Part shown: one piece after another, positions 39,288-49,074 of the stretch | Numbering within the stretch: position 1 is the first letter of the stretch | How the letters are laid out: each line of letters starts with the position of its first letter | The notes under the pieces: generated by a model | What the model saw: only the letters and a program-made list of their open reading frames with translations | Told to the model about the DNA's origin: nothing | Databases searched by the model: none | Position numbers and translations under genes: made by a program | Assembly (NCBI GenBank): GCA_021821945.1 | Contig: JAJZTF010000009.1 | Span: 1-64,000, forward strand | Length of the DNA stretch: 64,000 bases | Source: Pseudomonadota bacterium | Lineage (GTDB): Bacteria; Pseudomonadota; Gammaproteobacteria; Burkholderiales; Gallionellaceae | Reading direction: 5' to 3'

Positions 39288-40658
39288 ATGCAACCTGACT
39301 CACAAATCGACCAGATCAAGCTTCCCCCGCATTCGGTGGAGGCCGAGCAATCGGTGCTGGGCGGTCTGATGCTGGAGTCTGCGGCGCTCGACAGGATCAG
39401 CGACCTCGTGACCGAGGACGATTTCTATCGCAGGGAACACAGGCTGATCTACCGGCAGATCGTCAGGATGAGCGAACAGGCCAAACCGGTGGATGTGATC
39501 ACCGTGGCCGAGGCGTTGGAAAACAGCAATGAGCTCGAGAAGGCGGGCGGGCTCGCCTATCTTGGGAGTCTCGTGCAGAACGTGCCATCTGCTGCCAATG
39601 TGCGCCGATACGGCGAGATCGTGCGCGAGCGATCCATCATGCGCAAGCTCGTGGAAGTGGGAACCGACATTGCTGCCAGCGCCTACAATCCGACCGGGCG
39701 CGATGCCGCTCAGCTGCTGGATGAGGCCGAAGGCAAGGTGTTCGAGATCGCGGAGTCGGGAGCCAAGGGGAAATCAGGCTTTCTCGCCATGCCGCCATTG
39801 CTGACGCAGGTGGTCGAACGCATCGAGACCTTGTACGGGCGCGAGGACAGCAGCGATGTGACCGGAACGCCGACCGGCTTCGTCGATCTGGACAGGATGA
39901 CCTCCGGGTTGCAGGCGGGCGATCTCGTGATCGTGGCAGGCCGGCCCAGCATGGGAAAGACGGCGTTCTCCATCAACATCGCAGAGAATGTCGCATTGGA
40001 CAGCAGCCTTCCGGTTGCGATCTTCAGCATGGAGATGGGTGCGGCACAGCTCGTGATGCGCATGCTGGGCTCCGTGGGCAAGCTAAACCAGCAGGACCTG
40101 CGCTCCGGCAGGCTGGGAGATGACGACTGGGGAAGGCTGACCCATGCGCTGGCCAGGCTGAATGATGCGCCGATTTTCATAGACGAGACGCCAGGCCTCT
40201 CATCGCTCGATCTGCGCGCCAGGGCGCGCAGGCTGCATCGCCAGCATGGCAGGCTCGGGCTGATCGTGGTCGATTATCTGCAGCTCATGAGCTCGAATGT
40301 CGGCAAGGCGAGCGAGAACCGCGCCACCGAGATATCTGAGATTTCTCGCGGGCTGAAGAGTCTGGCCAAAGAGCTGCATTGCCCCGTGATCGCGTTATCC
40401 CAGCTTAACCGCAGCCTGGAACAGAGGCCAAACAAGCGGCCCGTGATGTCTGATCTCAGGGAATCCGGCGCGATCGAACAGGATGCCGACCTGATTCTGT
40501 TCATCTACCGCGATGAGGTTTACAACAAGGAGTCCCCGGACAAGGGCAAGGCCGAGATCATCATAGGCAAGCAGCGAAACGGCCCGATAGGCACGGTTCC
40601 GCTGGCCTTCAGGGGGGAATACACGCGCTTCGACAATCTCGCGCAGGGCGATTATTGA
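39288..40658 (+). CDS. dnaB: Replicative DNA helicase
   Basis: PPHSVEAEQSVLGGLM, AGRPSMGKTAFSINIAEN and VVDYLQLM. Confidence 0.97.
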   Translation: MQPDSQIDQIKLPPHSVEAEQSVLGGLMLESAALDRISDLVTEDDFYRREHRLIYRQIVRMSEQAKPVDVITVAEALENSNELEKAGGLAYLGSLVQNVPSAANVRRYGEIVRERSIMRKLVEVGTDIAASAYNPTGRDAAQLLDEAEGKVFEIAESGAKGKSGFLAMPPLLTQVVERIETLYGREDSSDVTGTPTGFVDLDRMTSGLQAGDLVIVAGRPSMGKTAFSINIAENVALDSSLPVAIFSMEMGAAQLVMRMLGSVGKLNQQDLRSGRLGDDDWGRLTHALARLNDAPIFIDETPGLSSLDLRARARRLHRQHGRLGLIVVDYLQLMSSNVGKASENRATEISEISRGLKSLAKELHCPVIALSQLNRSLEQRPNKRPVMSDLRESGAIEQDADLILFIYRDEVYNKESPDKGKAEIIIGKQRNGPIGTVPLAFRGEYTRFDNLAQGDY

Positions 40659-40668
40659 GCGATAAAGT

Positions 40669-40697
40669 TTGAAGTCTTTCCGACTATGGGCTATAAT
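40669..40697 (+). promoter_or_regulatory. Sigma70 promoter for tRNA-Val
   Basis: TTGAAG (40669-40674), 17-nt spacer, TATAAT (40692-40697). Confidence 0.7.
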
Positions 40698-40711
40698 GTT
40701 TTTTCTTCAAC

Positions 40712-40788
40712 AGGCGCGTAGCTCAGCTGGTTAGAGCACCACCTTGACATGGTGGGGGTCGTTGGTTCGAGTCCAATCGCGCCTACCA
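40712..40788 (+). tRNA. tRNA-Val (anticodon GAC), CCA encoded
   Basis: Cloverleaf: acceptor AGGCGCG/CGCGCCT, D-arm GCTCAGCTGGTTAGAGC, anticodon stem CCACC-TTGACAT-GGTGG, T-arm GTTGG-TTCGAGT-CCAAT, ACCA. Confidence 0.97.
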
Positions 40789-40795
40789 ACAAGAC

Positions 40796-40832
40796 AACGG
40801 GTTAGATCAAGGGTGGTCTGCCCGTTTTTTCT
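40796..40832 (+). terminator. Rho-independent terminator downstream of tRNA-Val
   Basis: acgggttagatcaagggtggtctgcccgttttttc: acggg/cccgt stem plus T6. Confidence 0.65.
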
Positions 40833-40912
40833 TTGCAGAGGATCTGATGTTTTCCTTGAAAGCATCCGTATGGCGGGCCCTGAAACCCGCAGGCATTGAA
40901 CAGTAGTTCCGC

Positions 40913-43069
40913 ATGTCCATCGCCCGCATTGCTCTCGATGTGCCCATATCCACCCTGTTCGATTACGAGGCAGAAGAACCTGTATCCCGGGGGCAGCGGG
41001 TGCTCGTCGAATTCCGCCGCCGAAAGCAGATAGGCATCGTGATGGAGGTGGTGGCACAAAGCGATGTGCCGCAGGATCGCATCAAGAAAGTGATCCGCGT
41101 TCTGGAAGACTGCGAGCCCCTTTCGGAGAAATTGCTCGATCTGTTGCAATTCTGCAGCGACTACTATCACTATCCCATCGGCCCTACCGTGCTTTCAGCG
41201 CTGCCCACGCGCCTCAGGGTGGACAAGCCGCTAGCAAAAAACATGCGGCAGGGGTTCCGGCTGATCCGTGATCCGTCACAGCTTCCTGCAAGAAAGACGG
41301 TTGCCAGGCGTATCCTCGAAGAACTCGTCAAGAAGCCATGTGCGCTCCCGGAGCTCAGGAGACTGGCACCGACCGCCGGCGCCCAGATGAGGTGGCTGGA
41401 AATGGAAGGCTGGATAGAGCGCAGCGAGCTGAAGGACGCGCCTTCCTTGCCTGCTGCCAGGCTTGCCAATGCGCACAGGCTGACGCCGGAACAGCAGCAG
41501 GCGGTGGATCAGGTTCTGCAGTCTTCGGGTTTCGGATGTCACCTTCTGCATGGCATCACGGGCAGCGGCAAGACCGAGGTTTACGTTCACCTGATGCATC
41601 GCATTTTGCAGCAGGGAGGGCAGATATTGCTCCTCGTGCCCGAGATCAATTTGACGCCCCAGCTGGAAGGCTATTTTCAGAGCCGTTTCCCGGAAGTCCC
41701 GCTGGTCAGCCTGCACAGCGGACTTTCGGAAAATGCCCGACTGCAGAACTGGCAGCAGGCGCAGACAGGGGAAGCAAGGATCGTGCTCGGCACGCGCCTT
41801 TCGGTTTTTGCGGAATTGCCTTCCCTTGCGCTCATCATCGTGGACGAGGAGCACGACGGCTCCTTCAAGCAGCAGGACGGACTCCGATATTCAGCAAGGG
41901 ATGTGGCCGTGTTTCGCGCAAGCCAGAGCGGCGTGCCCATCGTTCTGGGTTCGGCCACACCCTCTCTCGAGAGCTACCACAATGCCGAGGCCGGTCGCTA
42001 CAAACTGCTCAGGCTGACCCGGCGCGCCAAATCCGAGTCCCGTCTTCCCAAAATGGGCTGCATCAATGTGAATCAGTCCGTGATGACGGAGGGCGTGAGC
42101 GAAAGGCTGCTTGCCGAGATCGGGGCCAGGATTTCCCGCGGCGAGCAAAGCCTGATCTTCATCAACCGCCGCGGCTATGCGCCTGTGCTGATGTGCGCGG
42201 AATGCGGCTGGATGTCGGATTGCAGGCATTGCGCAGGGAAGATGGTGCTGCACCTGAAGGACAGGAAGCTGCGCTGCCATCATTGCGGCAGCCAGCAGGG
42301 CATTCCTGCCGCATGTCCCGGCTGCGGGAAGGCCGGGCTGCATCCCGTGGGAAGCGGTACCCAGCGGGTGGAAAGCCTGCTGCAGGCAAGATATCCGGAT
42401 GCCAGGATCCTGCGCGTGGACAGGGACAGCACGCGCAACAAGCACGCATGGCAGCAGATGCGCGAGCAGATACATGCAAACGAGGTGGACATACTGGTCG
42501 GCACGCAGATGCTGGCCAAGGGGCACGACTTTCCTTCGCTGACCCTGGTCGGCGTGCTGGGCGCGGACAATGCCTTGTACAGCGCGGATTTTCGCGCCGC
42601 GGAAAGGCTGTTCGCGCAGCTGATGCAGGTCTCCGGCCGCGCGGGGCGGGCGGACAAGCCGGGCGAGGTTCTGATCCAGACCGCCTTTCCGGATCATCCG
42701 CTGTTTCGCTGCCTGAAGCATCATGATTTCGATTCATGGGCGTCCCAGCTTCTGTCCGAGCGCAGGATGGCGGGTTTTCCCCCTTTCGTGTTCCAGGCGA
42801 TGCTGCGCGCGGAAGGCAGGAACGAAAACGAAGTATATGCCTATCTCGAAAAGGCCCGCGATCAGGCCATCGCTTTGCAGCGGGGAGTCGAGGTGTTCGG
42901 CGTGGTGCCTGCTAGCCTTGCGCGGCGCGCCAACCATGTGCGCGCACAGCTCCTGATCCAGGCGAAGTCGCGAAAACTGCTGCAGCAGTTCTTGCGCGAC
43001 TGGCGCATAGATGAAATTCCTGCCGGCAAATTGCATCGCTCGCTGGACATCGATCCGATGGAGTTTTAG
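40913..43069 (+). CDS. priA: Primosomal protein N' (replication restart helicase)
   Basis: LLHGITGSGKTEVY, DEEHDGSFKQ and the zinc-binding CAECGWMSDCRHC...CHHCGSQQGIPAACPGCG. Confidence 0.97.
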   Translation: MSIARIALDVPISTLFDYEAEEPVSRGQRVLVEFRRRKQIGIVMEVVAQSDVPQDRIKKVIRVLEDCEPLSEKLLDLLQFCSDYYHYPIGPTVLSALPTRLRVDKPLAKNMRQGFRLIRDPSQLPARKTVARRILEELVKKPCALPELRRLAPTAGAQMRWLEMEGWIERSELKDAPSLPAARLANAHRLTPEQQQAVDQVLQSSGFGCHLLHGITGSGKTEVYVHLMHRILQQGGQILLLVPEINLTPQLEGYFQSRFPEVPLVSLHSGLSENARLQNWQQAQTGEARIVLGTRLSVFAELPSLALIIVDEEHDGSFKQQDGLRYSARDVAVFRASQSGVPIVLGSATPSLESYHNAEAGRYKLLRLTRRAKSESRLPKMGCINVNQSVMTEGVSERLLAEIGARISRGEQSLIFINRRGYAPVLMCAECGWMSDCRHCAGKMVLHLKDRKLRCHHCGSQQGIPAACPGCGKAGLHPVGSGTQRVESLLQARYPDARILRVDRDSTRNKHAWQQMREQIHANEVDILVGTQMLAKGHDFPSLTLVGVLGADNALYSADFRAAERLFAQLMQVSGRAGRADKPGEVLIQTAFPDHPLFRCLKHHDFDSWASQLLSERRMAGFPPFVFQAMLRAEGRNENEVYAYLEKARDQAIALQRGVEVFGVVPASLARRANHVRAQLLIQAKSRKLLQQFLRDWRIDEIPAGKLHRSLDIDPMEF

Positions 43070-43094
43070 AGTGGGGACTTTGGAGGAGGGCGCG

Positions 43095-44471
43095 ATGTCG
43101 GTTGAATTCTTGCAGGCGCTTGAGGCTCTGGTGGGCGGCGATGCGCTCATCACGGGACAGTCGGCAGGACCTTACTGCGAGGACAGGCGGGGACGCTACT
43201 TTGGCGAGGCGCTTGCGGTCGTCTTTCCGTCGGATACCATTCAGGTTTCCCAGGTCGTCAGGCTCTGCGCATCGCGGCGAATTCCGATCGTGCCTCAGGG
43301 AGGCAACACCAGCCTTTGCGGCGCATCTGTTCCCTTGCAGGGAATGGACCAGATCGTCCTCAACCTCTCGAAGATGAACCGGATCGTCGCGGTCGATCCG
43401 GTCAATTACACGATGACAGTCGAGGCGGGCTGCAAGCTCGCTTCCATCTATGAGGCTGCAGAGGGGGCCGGCCGCCTTTTCCCTCTGGGGCTCACTGCGA
43501 TCGCGCCACATTGCGAGATCGGCGGGAATCTCTCAACCAATGCCGGCGGGATAGGCGTGCTGCGCTACGGCAATGCGCGGGACCTGGTTCTCGGGCTGGA
43601 GGTGGTGCTGCCCGACGGGCGCATCTGGAACGGCCTGCGCGGGTTGCGGAAGGACAATACCGGTTACGACCTGAAGCATCTCTTCGTCGGCGCCGAAGGC
43701 ACCTTGGGCATCATCACGAAGGCCGTGCTGAAGCTCTATCCGAAACCTAAATCGAGCATCAGCGCCTGCGTCGCGATAGAGAATCCCGAGGCCGCGGTGA
43801 ATCTTCTGGCACACATGCGCTCATGCTGTGCGCTGAGCGGATTCGAGATCATGTCGCGCAACTGTCTTGAGCTCGTTTTCAGGCATGTTCCGGACACCAG
43901 GGAGCCGTTCGACAAGACCTATCCCTGGTATCTCCTGATCAGGGCGGATGATGTGGAGGCAGGCACCGTAAGCGCCGCATTGCGGGAGTTCGGCGTGCTC
44001 GAACACGCGGTCTCGGACGATCCAGGGCAGACTGAGCAATGGTGGCGGTTGCGCAGAAACATCAGCGATGCGCAAAAGAGCGAGGGGGTGAGCATCAAGC
44101 ACGATGTCTCGGTGCCGGTCAGCCGAGTTGCGGATTTCATCGGTCAGGCAAGCCGCGATCTTCGCGAACGTTTTGCCGGCATACGCATCGTTGCGTTCGG
44201 CCACATGGGGGACGGCAACATCCACTACAACGCCTCCATGCCGGATGCATCCAATGCCGCCTTCATCGAAGGTCACGAGCAGGAAGTCAACCGCATCGTC
44301 TATGAGGTCGTGAGAAGGCTTGAAGGCAGCATCAGCGCGGAACATGGCCTGGGTCAGCTGAAGCGGGACACGATACGCGACTACAAGGACCCGCTGGAAC
44401 TCGAGCTGATGCGAAGGATAAAGGATGCATTCGATCCGCTGGGCTTGATGAATCCGGGCAAGGTGATCTGA
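43095..44471 (+). CDS. FAD-linked oxidase (GlcD/D-2-hydroxyacid dehydrogenase family)
   Basis: PIVPQGGNTSLCGASVP, GGNLSTNAGGIGVLRYGNARDLVLGLEVVLPDG and EHGLGQLKRD. Confidence 0.9.
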   Translation: MSVEFLQALEALVGGDALITGQSAGPYCEDRRGRYFGEALAVVFPSDTIQVSQVVRLCASRRIPIVPQGGNTSLCGASVPLQGMDQIVLNLSKMNRIVAVDPVNYTMTVEAGCKLASIYEAAEGAGRLFPLGLTAIAPHCEIGGNLSTNAGGIGVLRYGNARDLVLGLEVVLPDGRIWNGLRGLRKDNTGYDLKHLFVGAEGTLGIITKAVLKLYPKPKSSISACVAIENPEAAVNLLAHMRSCCALSGFEIMSRNCLELVFRHVPDTREPFDKTYPWYLLIRADDVEAGTVSAALREFGVLEHAVSDDPGQTEQWWRLRRNISDAQKSEGVSIKHDVSVPVSRVADFIGQASRDLRERFAGIRIVAFGHMGDGNIHYNASMPDASNAAFIEGHEQEVNRIVYEVVRRLEGSISAEHGLGQLKRDTIRDYKDPLELELMRRIKDAFDPLGLMNPGKVI

Positions 44472-44544
44472 AAGCAGGATTGAGGATTCAGTTTTAAACT
44501 GCGATCTCAGGGTTCGTCTGACTTGCCGATAATCGGAGGAAAAA

Positions 44545-45357
44545 ATGGCAGCACAACCTGAAATCACCAACATGGCGCTGTTCTGCGATTTCGAGAACAT
44601 AGCGCTCGGCGTGCGCGATGCAAAATATGCGCAGTTCGACATCAGAAAGGTGCTGGAGAGGCTGTTGCTCAAGGGCAGCATCGTGGTCAAGAAAGCCTAT
44701 TGCGACTGGGAACGCTACAAGGAATTCAAGGCGACCATGCATGAGGCCGCGTTCGAGCTGATCGAGATTCCGCATGTGAGACAAAGCGGCAAGAATTCGG
44801 CCGACATCCGCATGGTCGTGGATGCGCTGGACCTTTGCTACACCAAGGCGCACATGGATACCTTCGTGATCATCAGCGGAGATTCGGATTTTTCGCCCCT
44901 TGTGTCGAAACTGCGGGAGAACAACAAGCATGTGATCGGCATCGGCGTGAAGGATTCGACCTCGGATCTTCTGAGCGCGAACTGCGACGAATTCATCTTT
45001 TATGACGACCTGGTGCGCGAGCAGGAAGCCAAGCAGAAGCGCGCCGCGAAACCGGCCAAGGTGGGCAAGGCCAAGCCGCAGACCGCAAAAGGCGAAGACG
45101 ACAGGCGCCAGGAGGCGCTGGATTTCATCGTGGAGACCGTAGAGGCGCTGATAGCCGAGCGCGGTTCGGATGAAAAGATATGGGGCTCCCTGGTCAAGAC
45201 CACCATGCAGCGCAGAAGGCCCGGTTTCACTGAATCTTCGTACGGTTACCGCTCCTTCAAGGAACTGGTCGAGGATGGCGAGCGGCACAAGCTGCTACAG
45301 GTCGTGCGCGACGAAAAATCAGGGCAGTACACGATACGATTGGGCGCAGCGGAATGA
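44545..45357 (+). CDS. NYN/LabA (PIN-like RNase) domain protein with C-terminal OST-HTH/LOTUS-like domain
   Basis: ALFCDFENIALG ... KNSADIRMVVDALDL ... TFVIISGDSDFSPLVSKLRE; C-terminal winged-helix-like region SLVKTTMQRRRPGFTESSYGYRSFKELVEDG. Confidence 0.88.
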   Translation: MAAQPEITNMALFCDFENIALGVRDAKYAQFDIRKVLERLLLKGSIVVKKAYCDWERYKEFKATMHEAAFELIEIPHVRQSGKNSADIRMVVDALDLCYTKAHMDTFVIISGDSDFSPLVSKLRENNKHVIGIGVKDSTSDLLSANCDEFIFYDDLVREQEAKQKRAAKPAKVGKAKPQTAKGEDDRRQEALDFIVETVEALIAERGSDEKIWGSLVKTTMQRRRPGFTESSYGYRSFKELVEDGERHKLLQVVRDEKSGQYTIRLGAAE

Positions 45358-45388
45358 GCGGGGCAAGCTTCCCGAAAAGAGCTTGGGG

Positions 45389-45937
45389 TTACAGAAAGAA
45401 CGGTATGAATAGTTTTGTTCGAGCCATGTATTGCAAGTACTGGGAGCCGAAATAGTCGATGTTCTCGTTTTCCTCGGCGCGCGAGGCGAGGAGAAGAAAG
45501 AGACTTGCCAGAAATGAAATTCCCGCGGTGAGCCAGGACATTTCCTTGAAGAACAGCCCCCAGTCCAGGAACAAAAGGGAGCTGTAGATGGGATGTCGTA
45601 TGTATCGGTACAAACCATGTGTCACGAGCATAGTGGTCTTCTCGATGAAAAGCAGGGGCGCATCATTCCGGCTTGAGTCGTGCTTGCCGAACAGGAAGAG
45701 GGAAAGATAGCCCGATGAAACCAGAAGCAGGGAAATGTTCATCAGGACCGCGCTTGCGATCTGGTCGGGCGTGCGAACGGCGTTCCCCCATCTGCCGATG
45801 CTCATGACAAGCAGTATCAGCATCAGCTCCCACGCGAAGAACCGGTAGAAGCCATGCGACTTGGGCACGCGCAACGAAGCGCGCGAAAAATAAGCCAGGA
45901 CTGTGCTGCCTGCGATGAAGGTGAGCCATTCGAGCAT
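45389..45937 (-). CDS. Isoprenylcysteine carboxylmethyltransferase/PEMT-like membrane methyltransferase family protein
   Basis: LVTHGLYRYIRHPIYSSLLFLDWGL ... EENENIDYFGSQYLQYMART. Confidence 0.8.
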   Translation of the reverse strand: MLEWLTFIAGSTVLAYFSRASLRVPKSHGFYRFFAWELMLILLVMSIGRWGNAVRTPDQIASAVLMNISLLLVSSGYLSLFLFGKHDSSRNDAPLLFIEKTTMLVTHGLYRYIRHPIYSSLLFLDWGLFFKEMSWLTAGISFLASLFLLLASRAEENENIDYFGSQYLQYMARTKLFIPFFL

Positions 45938-46144
45938 GGAAACATTCTGGAAACATACCGTATATAAAGTTTACACCCGTTTCGCTGTCATGGCGCGGTA
46001 GGCTGTCGGCTCGCATCGCGATAAGTTACAATTCGACTCAAATGAATATCAAAGCTGTTGTAGCATCATGAATATTTTGCAGTATCCCCACTGCGCTCCC
46101 GGGCCGAGCGAACTATCAGTGCTGAACAATGGTGCCGTGACCTG

Positions 46145-47128
46145 ATGCGCGTGCATGTCGAACATGTGGACGGCAGCTTCGAGCCGGATGGCGATGTACT
46201 GGGCGCGATCTGTTTCTCATCAGGTCTGCTGATGGTGGATCAGACGTTCTGCATGCATGTGCCGATGGCTAGGATGGATAGGCCGGAACCCGCTTGGGAA
46301 GTCTGGCGCTCTGGCGGAGAGATTACGCAGGGGCAATACGGCGATATCCTCTACCGGAAAGGTGAAGACGCGCTGTTCGGTTTCATCGCATTGCCGGAGC
46401 GGCGTTTTGCGTGCAATCTTCAGCAGGCAGCAGAATCGGCCTATCGCCAGATTTTCGAGCTGCTGGACAGGCAGAAGTTTCCCCATCTCTACAGGTTCTG
46501 GAATTACATCCCCCGCATCAATGAGGCCGGCTTTGGCATGGAGCGCTACCAGCAGTTCAACATCGGCAGGCAGGATGCATTCATGGCGCATGGGCGCGAC
46601 GTGCTTGGCAATGCGCCGGCTGCCTGCGCGCTGGGGAGCAGGGAGGGACCACTCTGCATCGCGTTCATCGCCGGAACAGCCCCCTCCTTCAACATAGAAA
46701 ATCCAAGGCAGATCAGCGCGTGCCGCTACCCCCGGCAATACGGGCCGCGCAGCCCGACCTTTTCGCGCGCGAGCCTCGTGCGGTCTGCACAAGGGGATGT
46801 CCTCTTCGTCTCAGGCACGGCGAGCATCGTAGGACACGAGACTCTTCACCGCAACGACGCCGTGATGCAGGCGCGTGAATCCATGGCAAACATAAGGGCC
46901 GTGCTTGAAGAGGCGAACCGCAAAATTCAAGGGCATGCATACGACCTCTCCTCGCTGACCTATCGGGTCTACATCAGAAACCCCTCCGATTATCTGCCCG
47001 TGAAACGAGAGCTGACCGGCATCGCGGGGCAGATGGATGCGGTATATCTCGAGGCAGACATTTGCCGCGCCGACCTGCTCCTGGAAATCGAAGCGGTGTC
47101 GGGGTTGATGAGCCGATCATGCGCCTGA
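46145..47128 (+). CDS. Chorismatase (XanB2/FkbO/Hyg5-type, 'pteridine-dependent deoxygenase-like')
   Basis: RFWNYIPRIN ... YQQFNIGRQDAF ... NIENPRQISACRYPRQYGPRSPTFSRASL ... FVSGTASIVGHETLH. The N-terminus may begin further upstream (see finding). Confidence 0.85.
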   Translation: MRVHVEHVDGSFEPDGDVLGAICFSSGLLMVDQTFCMHVPMARMDRPEPAWEVWRSGGEITQGQYGDILYRKGEDALFGFIALPERRFACNLQQAAESAYRQIFELLDRQKFPHLYRFWNYIPRINEAGFGMERYQQFNIGRQDAFMAHGRDVLGNAPAACALGSREGPLCIAFIAGTAPSFNIENPRQISACRYPRQYGPRSPTFSRASLVRSAQGDVLFVSGTASIVGHETLHRNDAVMQARESMANIRAVLEEANRKIQGHAYDLSSLTYRVYIRNPSDYLPVKRELTGIAGQMDAVYLEADICRADLLLEIEAVSGLMSRSCA

Positions 47129-47877
47129 TCCTGCTGGGATACGATTATCTTGTGTTTTACCTCGGGCTGATCTGGCTTGGCGTGCTTTGCCTTTCCTGGA
47201 CGCCGTTCGCGCTGCTTGGCACTTATCTGCTGTCGGAGCGATGGGGAACGGCGCTGGGGCGCTATGCGATCATGGCAGGATTCAGGATATATCTCGCAAG
47301 CCTGCGCCTTGCGGGCCGATGCAGCTTCGATCTCTCCGCTTTGGATGCACTGCGCGGCGAAAAGCCGCTGATCATCGCACCCAATCATCCCTGCCTGCTG
47401 GATGCGGTGATGGTGATCTCCCGGCTGCCGAATGTCGCCTGCGTGATGAAGACCGGCCTGATGAACAACATCTTTCTCGGCGCTCCGGCAAGGTTTGCGC
47501 GCTACATCCGCAATGATCCCGGTCATGTGATGGTGAAAAAGGCGACCCTGGACTTCGAGTCCGGCAGCCATTTGCTGCTGTTCCCAGAGGGAACGCGCAC
47601 CACCTCCTTTCCCGTCAATCCCCTGAAGGGCAGCATAGGGCTGATTGCGCACCATGCGGGGGTGCCGGTGCAGACCGTGCTGATCGAAACCGACAGCCCG
47701 TTTCTTACCAAGGGATGGTCGTTGTTCCGCAAGCCTGAAATGCCGATCCATTACCGCGTGAGTCTGGGGCGTCGCTTCGATCCGCCGGGGAATATCCGGC
47801 AGTTCATGAGCGAGCTCGAAGGCTATTTCGCGCAGGATCTGGTCCATGGGGCGGAAATCCCGATGAAGCCATGCTGA
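47119..47877 (+). CDS. 1-acyl-glycerol-3-phosphate acyltransferase-like (PlsC) protein
   Basis: LIIAPNHPCLLDAVMV (NHxxxxD-like) and LLLFPEGTRTT. Confidence 0.85.
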   Translation: MRLILLGYDYLVFYLGLIWLGVLCLSWTPFALLGTYLLSERWGTALGRYAIMAGFRIYLASLRLAGRCSFDLSALDALRGEKPLIIAPNHPCLLDAVMVISRLPNVACVMKTGLMNNIFLGAPARFARYIRNDPGHVMVKKATLDFESGSHLLLFPEGTRTTSFPVNPLKGSIGLIAHHAGVPVQTVLIETDSPFLTKGWSLFRKPEMPIHYRVSLGRRFDPPGNIRQFMSELEGYFAQDLVHGAEIPMKPC

Positions 47878-48650
47878 AAACCTCGAATACGCATCTGGTC
47901 CTGATCCCGAGCTACAACCCGGGGGAAAAGGTCTATGAGACGGTGAGGGCCGCGCGGGCGCACTGGTCGCCAGTCTGGGTGGTGGTCGACGGAAGCAGCG
48001 ATGGCACTGCGGAAGGGCTTGCCAGGATGGCCATGGAGGACGAGGGGCTGCGCGTGATCGTGCTGCCCGAAAACGGGGGGAAGGGGGCCGCAGTTCTGCA
48101 CGGCCTTGATCTTGCGTCAAGGATGGGATACAGCCATGTTCTGACGATGGATTCGGACGGCCAGCATCCGGCCGGCCGAATCGCCGAATTCATGGCCGCC
48201 TCGATGGAAAAACCGGATGCGATGATACTGGGGATGCCGGTTTTCGACGAGCATGCTCCCTCCTTGAGGGTCAAGGGGCGGCGCATATCCAACTGGTGGG
48301 CTAATCTCGAGACGCTCTGGTGTGGCATAGGCGATTCGCTTTTCGGCTTTCGCGTCTATCCGGTGGAGCCCTTGCGACGCGTGATGAAGAGACAGCCCTG
48401 GATGCGCCACTTCGATTTCGATCCCGAGGCTGTGGTGCGTCTTTGCTGGCTAGGCGTCATGCCCGTCAACCTGCCCGCTCCCGTGCGCTATTTCAGGAAG
48501 GAGGAGGGGGGCGTTTCGCATTTTCGCTATCTGCGCGACAACCTGCTTCTGACCTGGATGCATGCGAGGCTTTTCCTCGGTTTCCTGATGCGCCTGCCTT
48601 TGCTCGTGGCGCGCAAGGTCAGACAGGGTTCTTCTCCGCGATGGCGTTAA
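47871..48650 (+). CDS. Family 2 glycosyltransferase
   Basis: LVLIPSYNPGEKVYETVRAARAHWSPVWVVVDGSSDGTAEG ... VLTMDSDGQHPAGRI. Confidence 0.9.
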   Translation: MLKTSNTHLVLIPSYNPGEKVYETVRAARAHWSPVWVVVDGSSDGTAEGLARMAMEDEGLRVIVLPENGGKGAAVLHGLDLASRMGYSHVLTMDSDGQHPAGRIAEFMAASMEKPDAMILGMPVFDEHAPSLRVKGRRISNWWANLETLWCGIGDSLFGFRVYPVEPLRRVMKRQPWMRHFDFDPEAVVRLCWLGVMPVNLPAPVRYFRKEEGGVSHFRYLRDNLLLTWMHARLFLGFLMRLPLLVARKVRQGSSPRWR

Positions 48651-49074
48651 GCATCACCGCGGCCCGCCCTTCCAGCAGCAGGCGGTCTTCGGCCAGGACT
48701 TCGAACTGGTAGAGCAGGTTGTTTTCGCTGGCGCTGATGCAGCTTGCTGCAACGGCAAGTTCGGCGGCAATGTCGTCCAGCCTCGGCACATGCAGCCTCG
48801 TGTCGCGCACGCTCACGAGATAGCCCGCGCGAGTTGGCTTGCCGGATGAGAGCAGCGCGCCATGCACGGCCATGGCCTGTGCCGCATATTCTATCCCGCA
48901 GACGCTGCCCAGTCTGCCGCGCGAGCGCAAAGGATGGTCCGGGTTGCGGTGGCTGCCTGCCAGGCACACGATTCTTTCCGGGTCCCAGTATTCGACGCGG
49001 TCAAGCAAGCACATGCTGCCACGGTGAGGGATGTGCGCGGCGATCCAGTCGTGGTCAAGCCGGGATGGAATCAT
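48619..49074 (-). CDS. Hotdog-fold 3-hydroxyacyl-ACP dehydratase-like (aryl polyene ApeP-type)
   Basis: IPHRGSMCLLDRVEYWDPERIVCLAGSHRNPDHPLRS ... GIEYAAQAMAVHGALLS. Confidence 0.8.
   Translation of the reverse strand: MIPSRLDHDWIAAHIPHRGSMCLLDRVEYWDPERIVCLAGSHRNPDHPLRSRGRLGSVCGIEYAAQAMAVHGALLSSGKPTRAGYLVSVRDTRLHVPRLDDIAAELAVAASCISASENNLLYQFEVLAEDRLLLEGRAAVMLNAIAEKNPV

Noticed and set aside
37927-39303. 458-aa minus-strand ORF across rpsF-rpsR-rplI
   Set aside because: Antisense to three certain ribosomal protein genes; composition is typical of a complement frame.
40731-41057. 108-aa minus-strand ORF overlapping the tRNA
   Set aside because: Overlaps tRNA-Val, its terminator and the priA start. 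The 'TRCLVGRRDWTRTNDPHHVKV' string is a familiar tRNA read-through artefact.
44545-45357. NYN protein as part of a toxin-antitoxin or phage defence system
   Set aside because: No partner antitoxin or defence genes adjacent; better treated as a stand-alone LabA/NYN-LOTUS protein.
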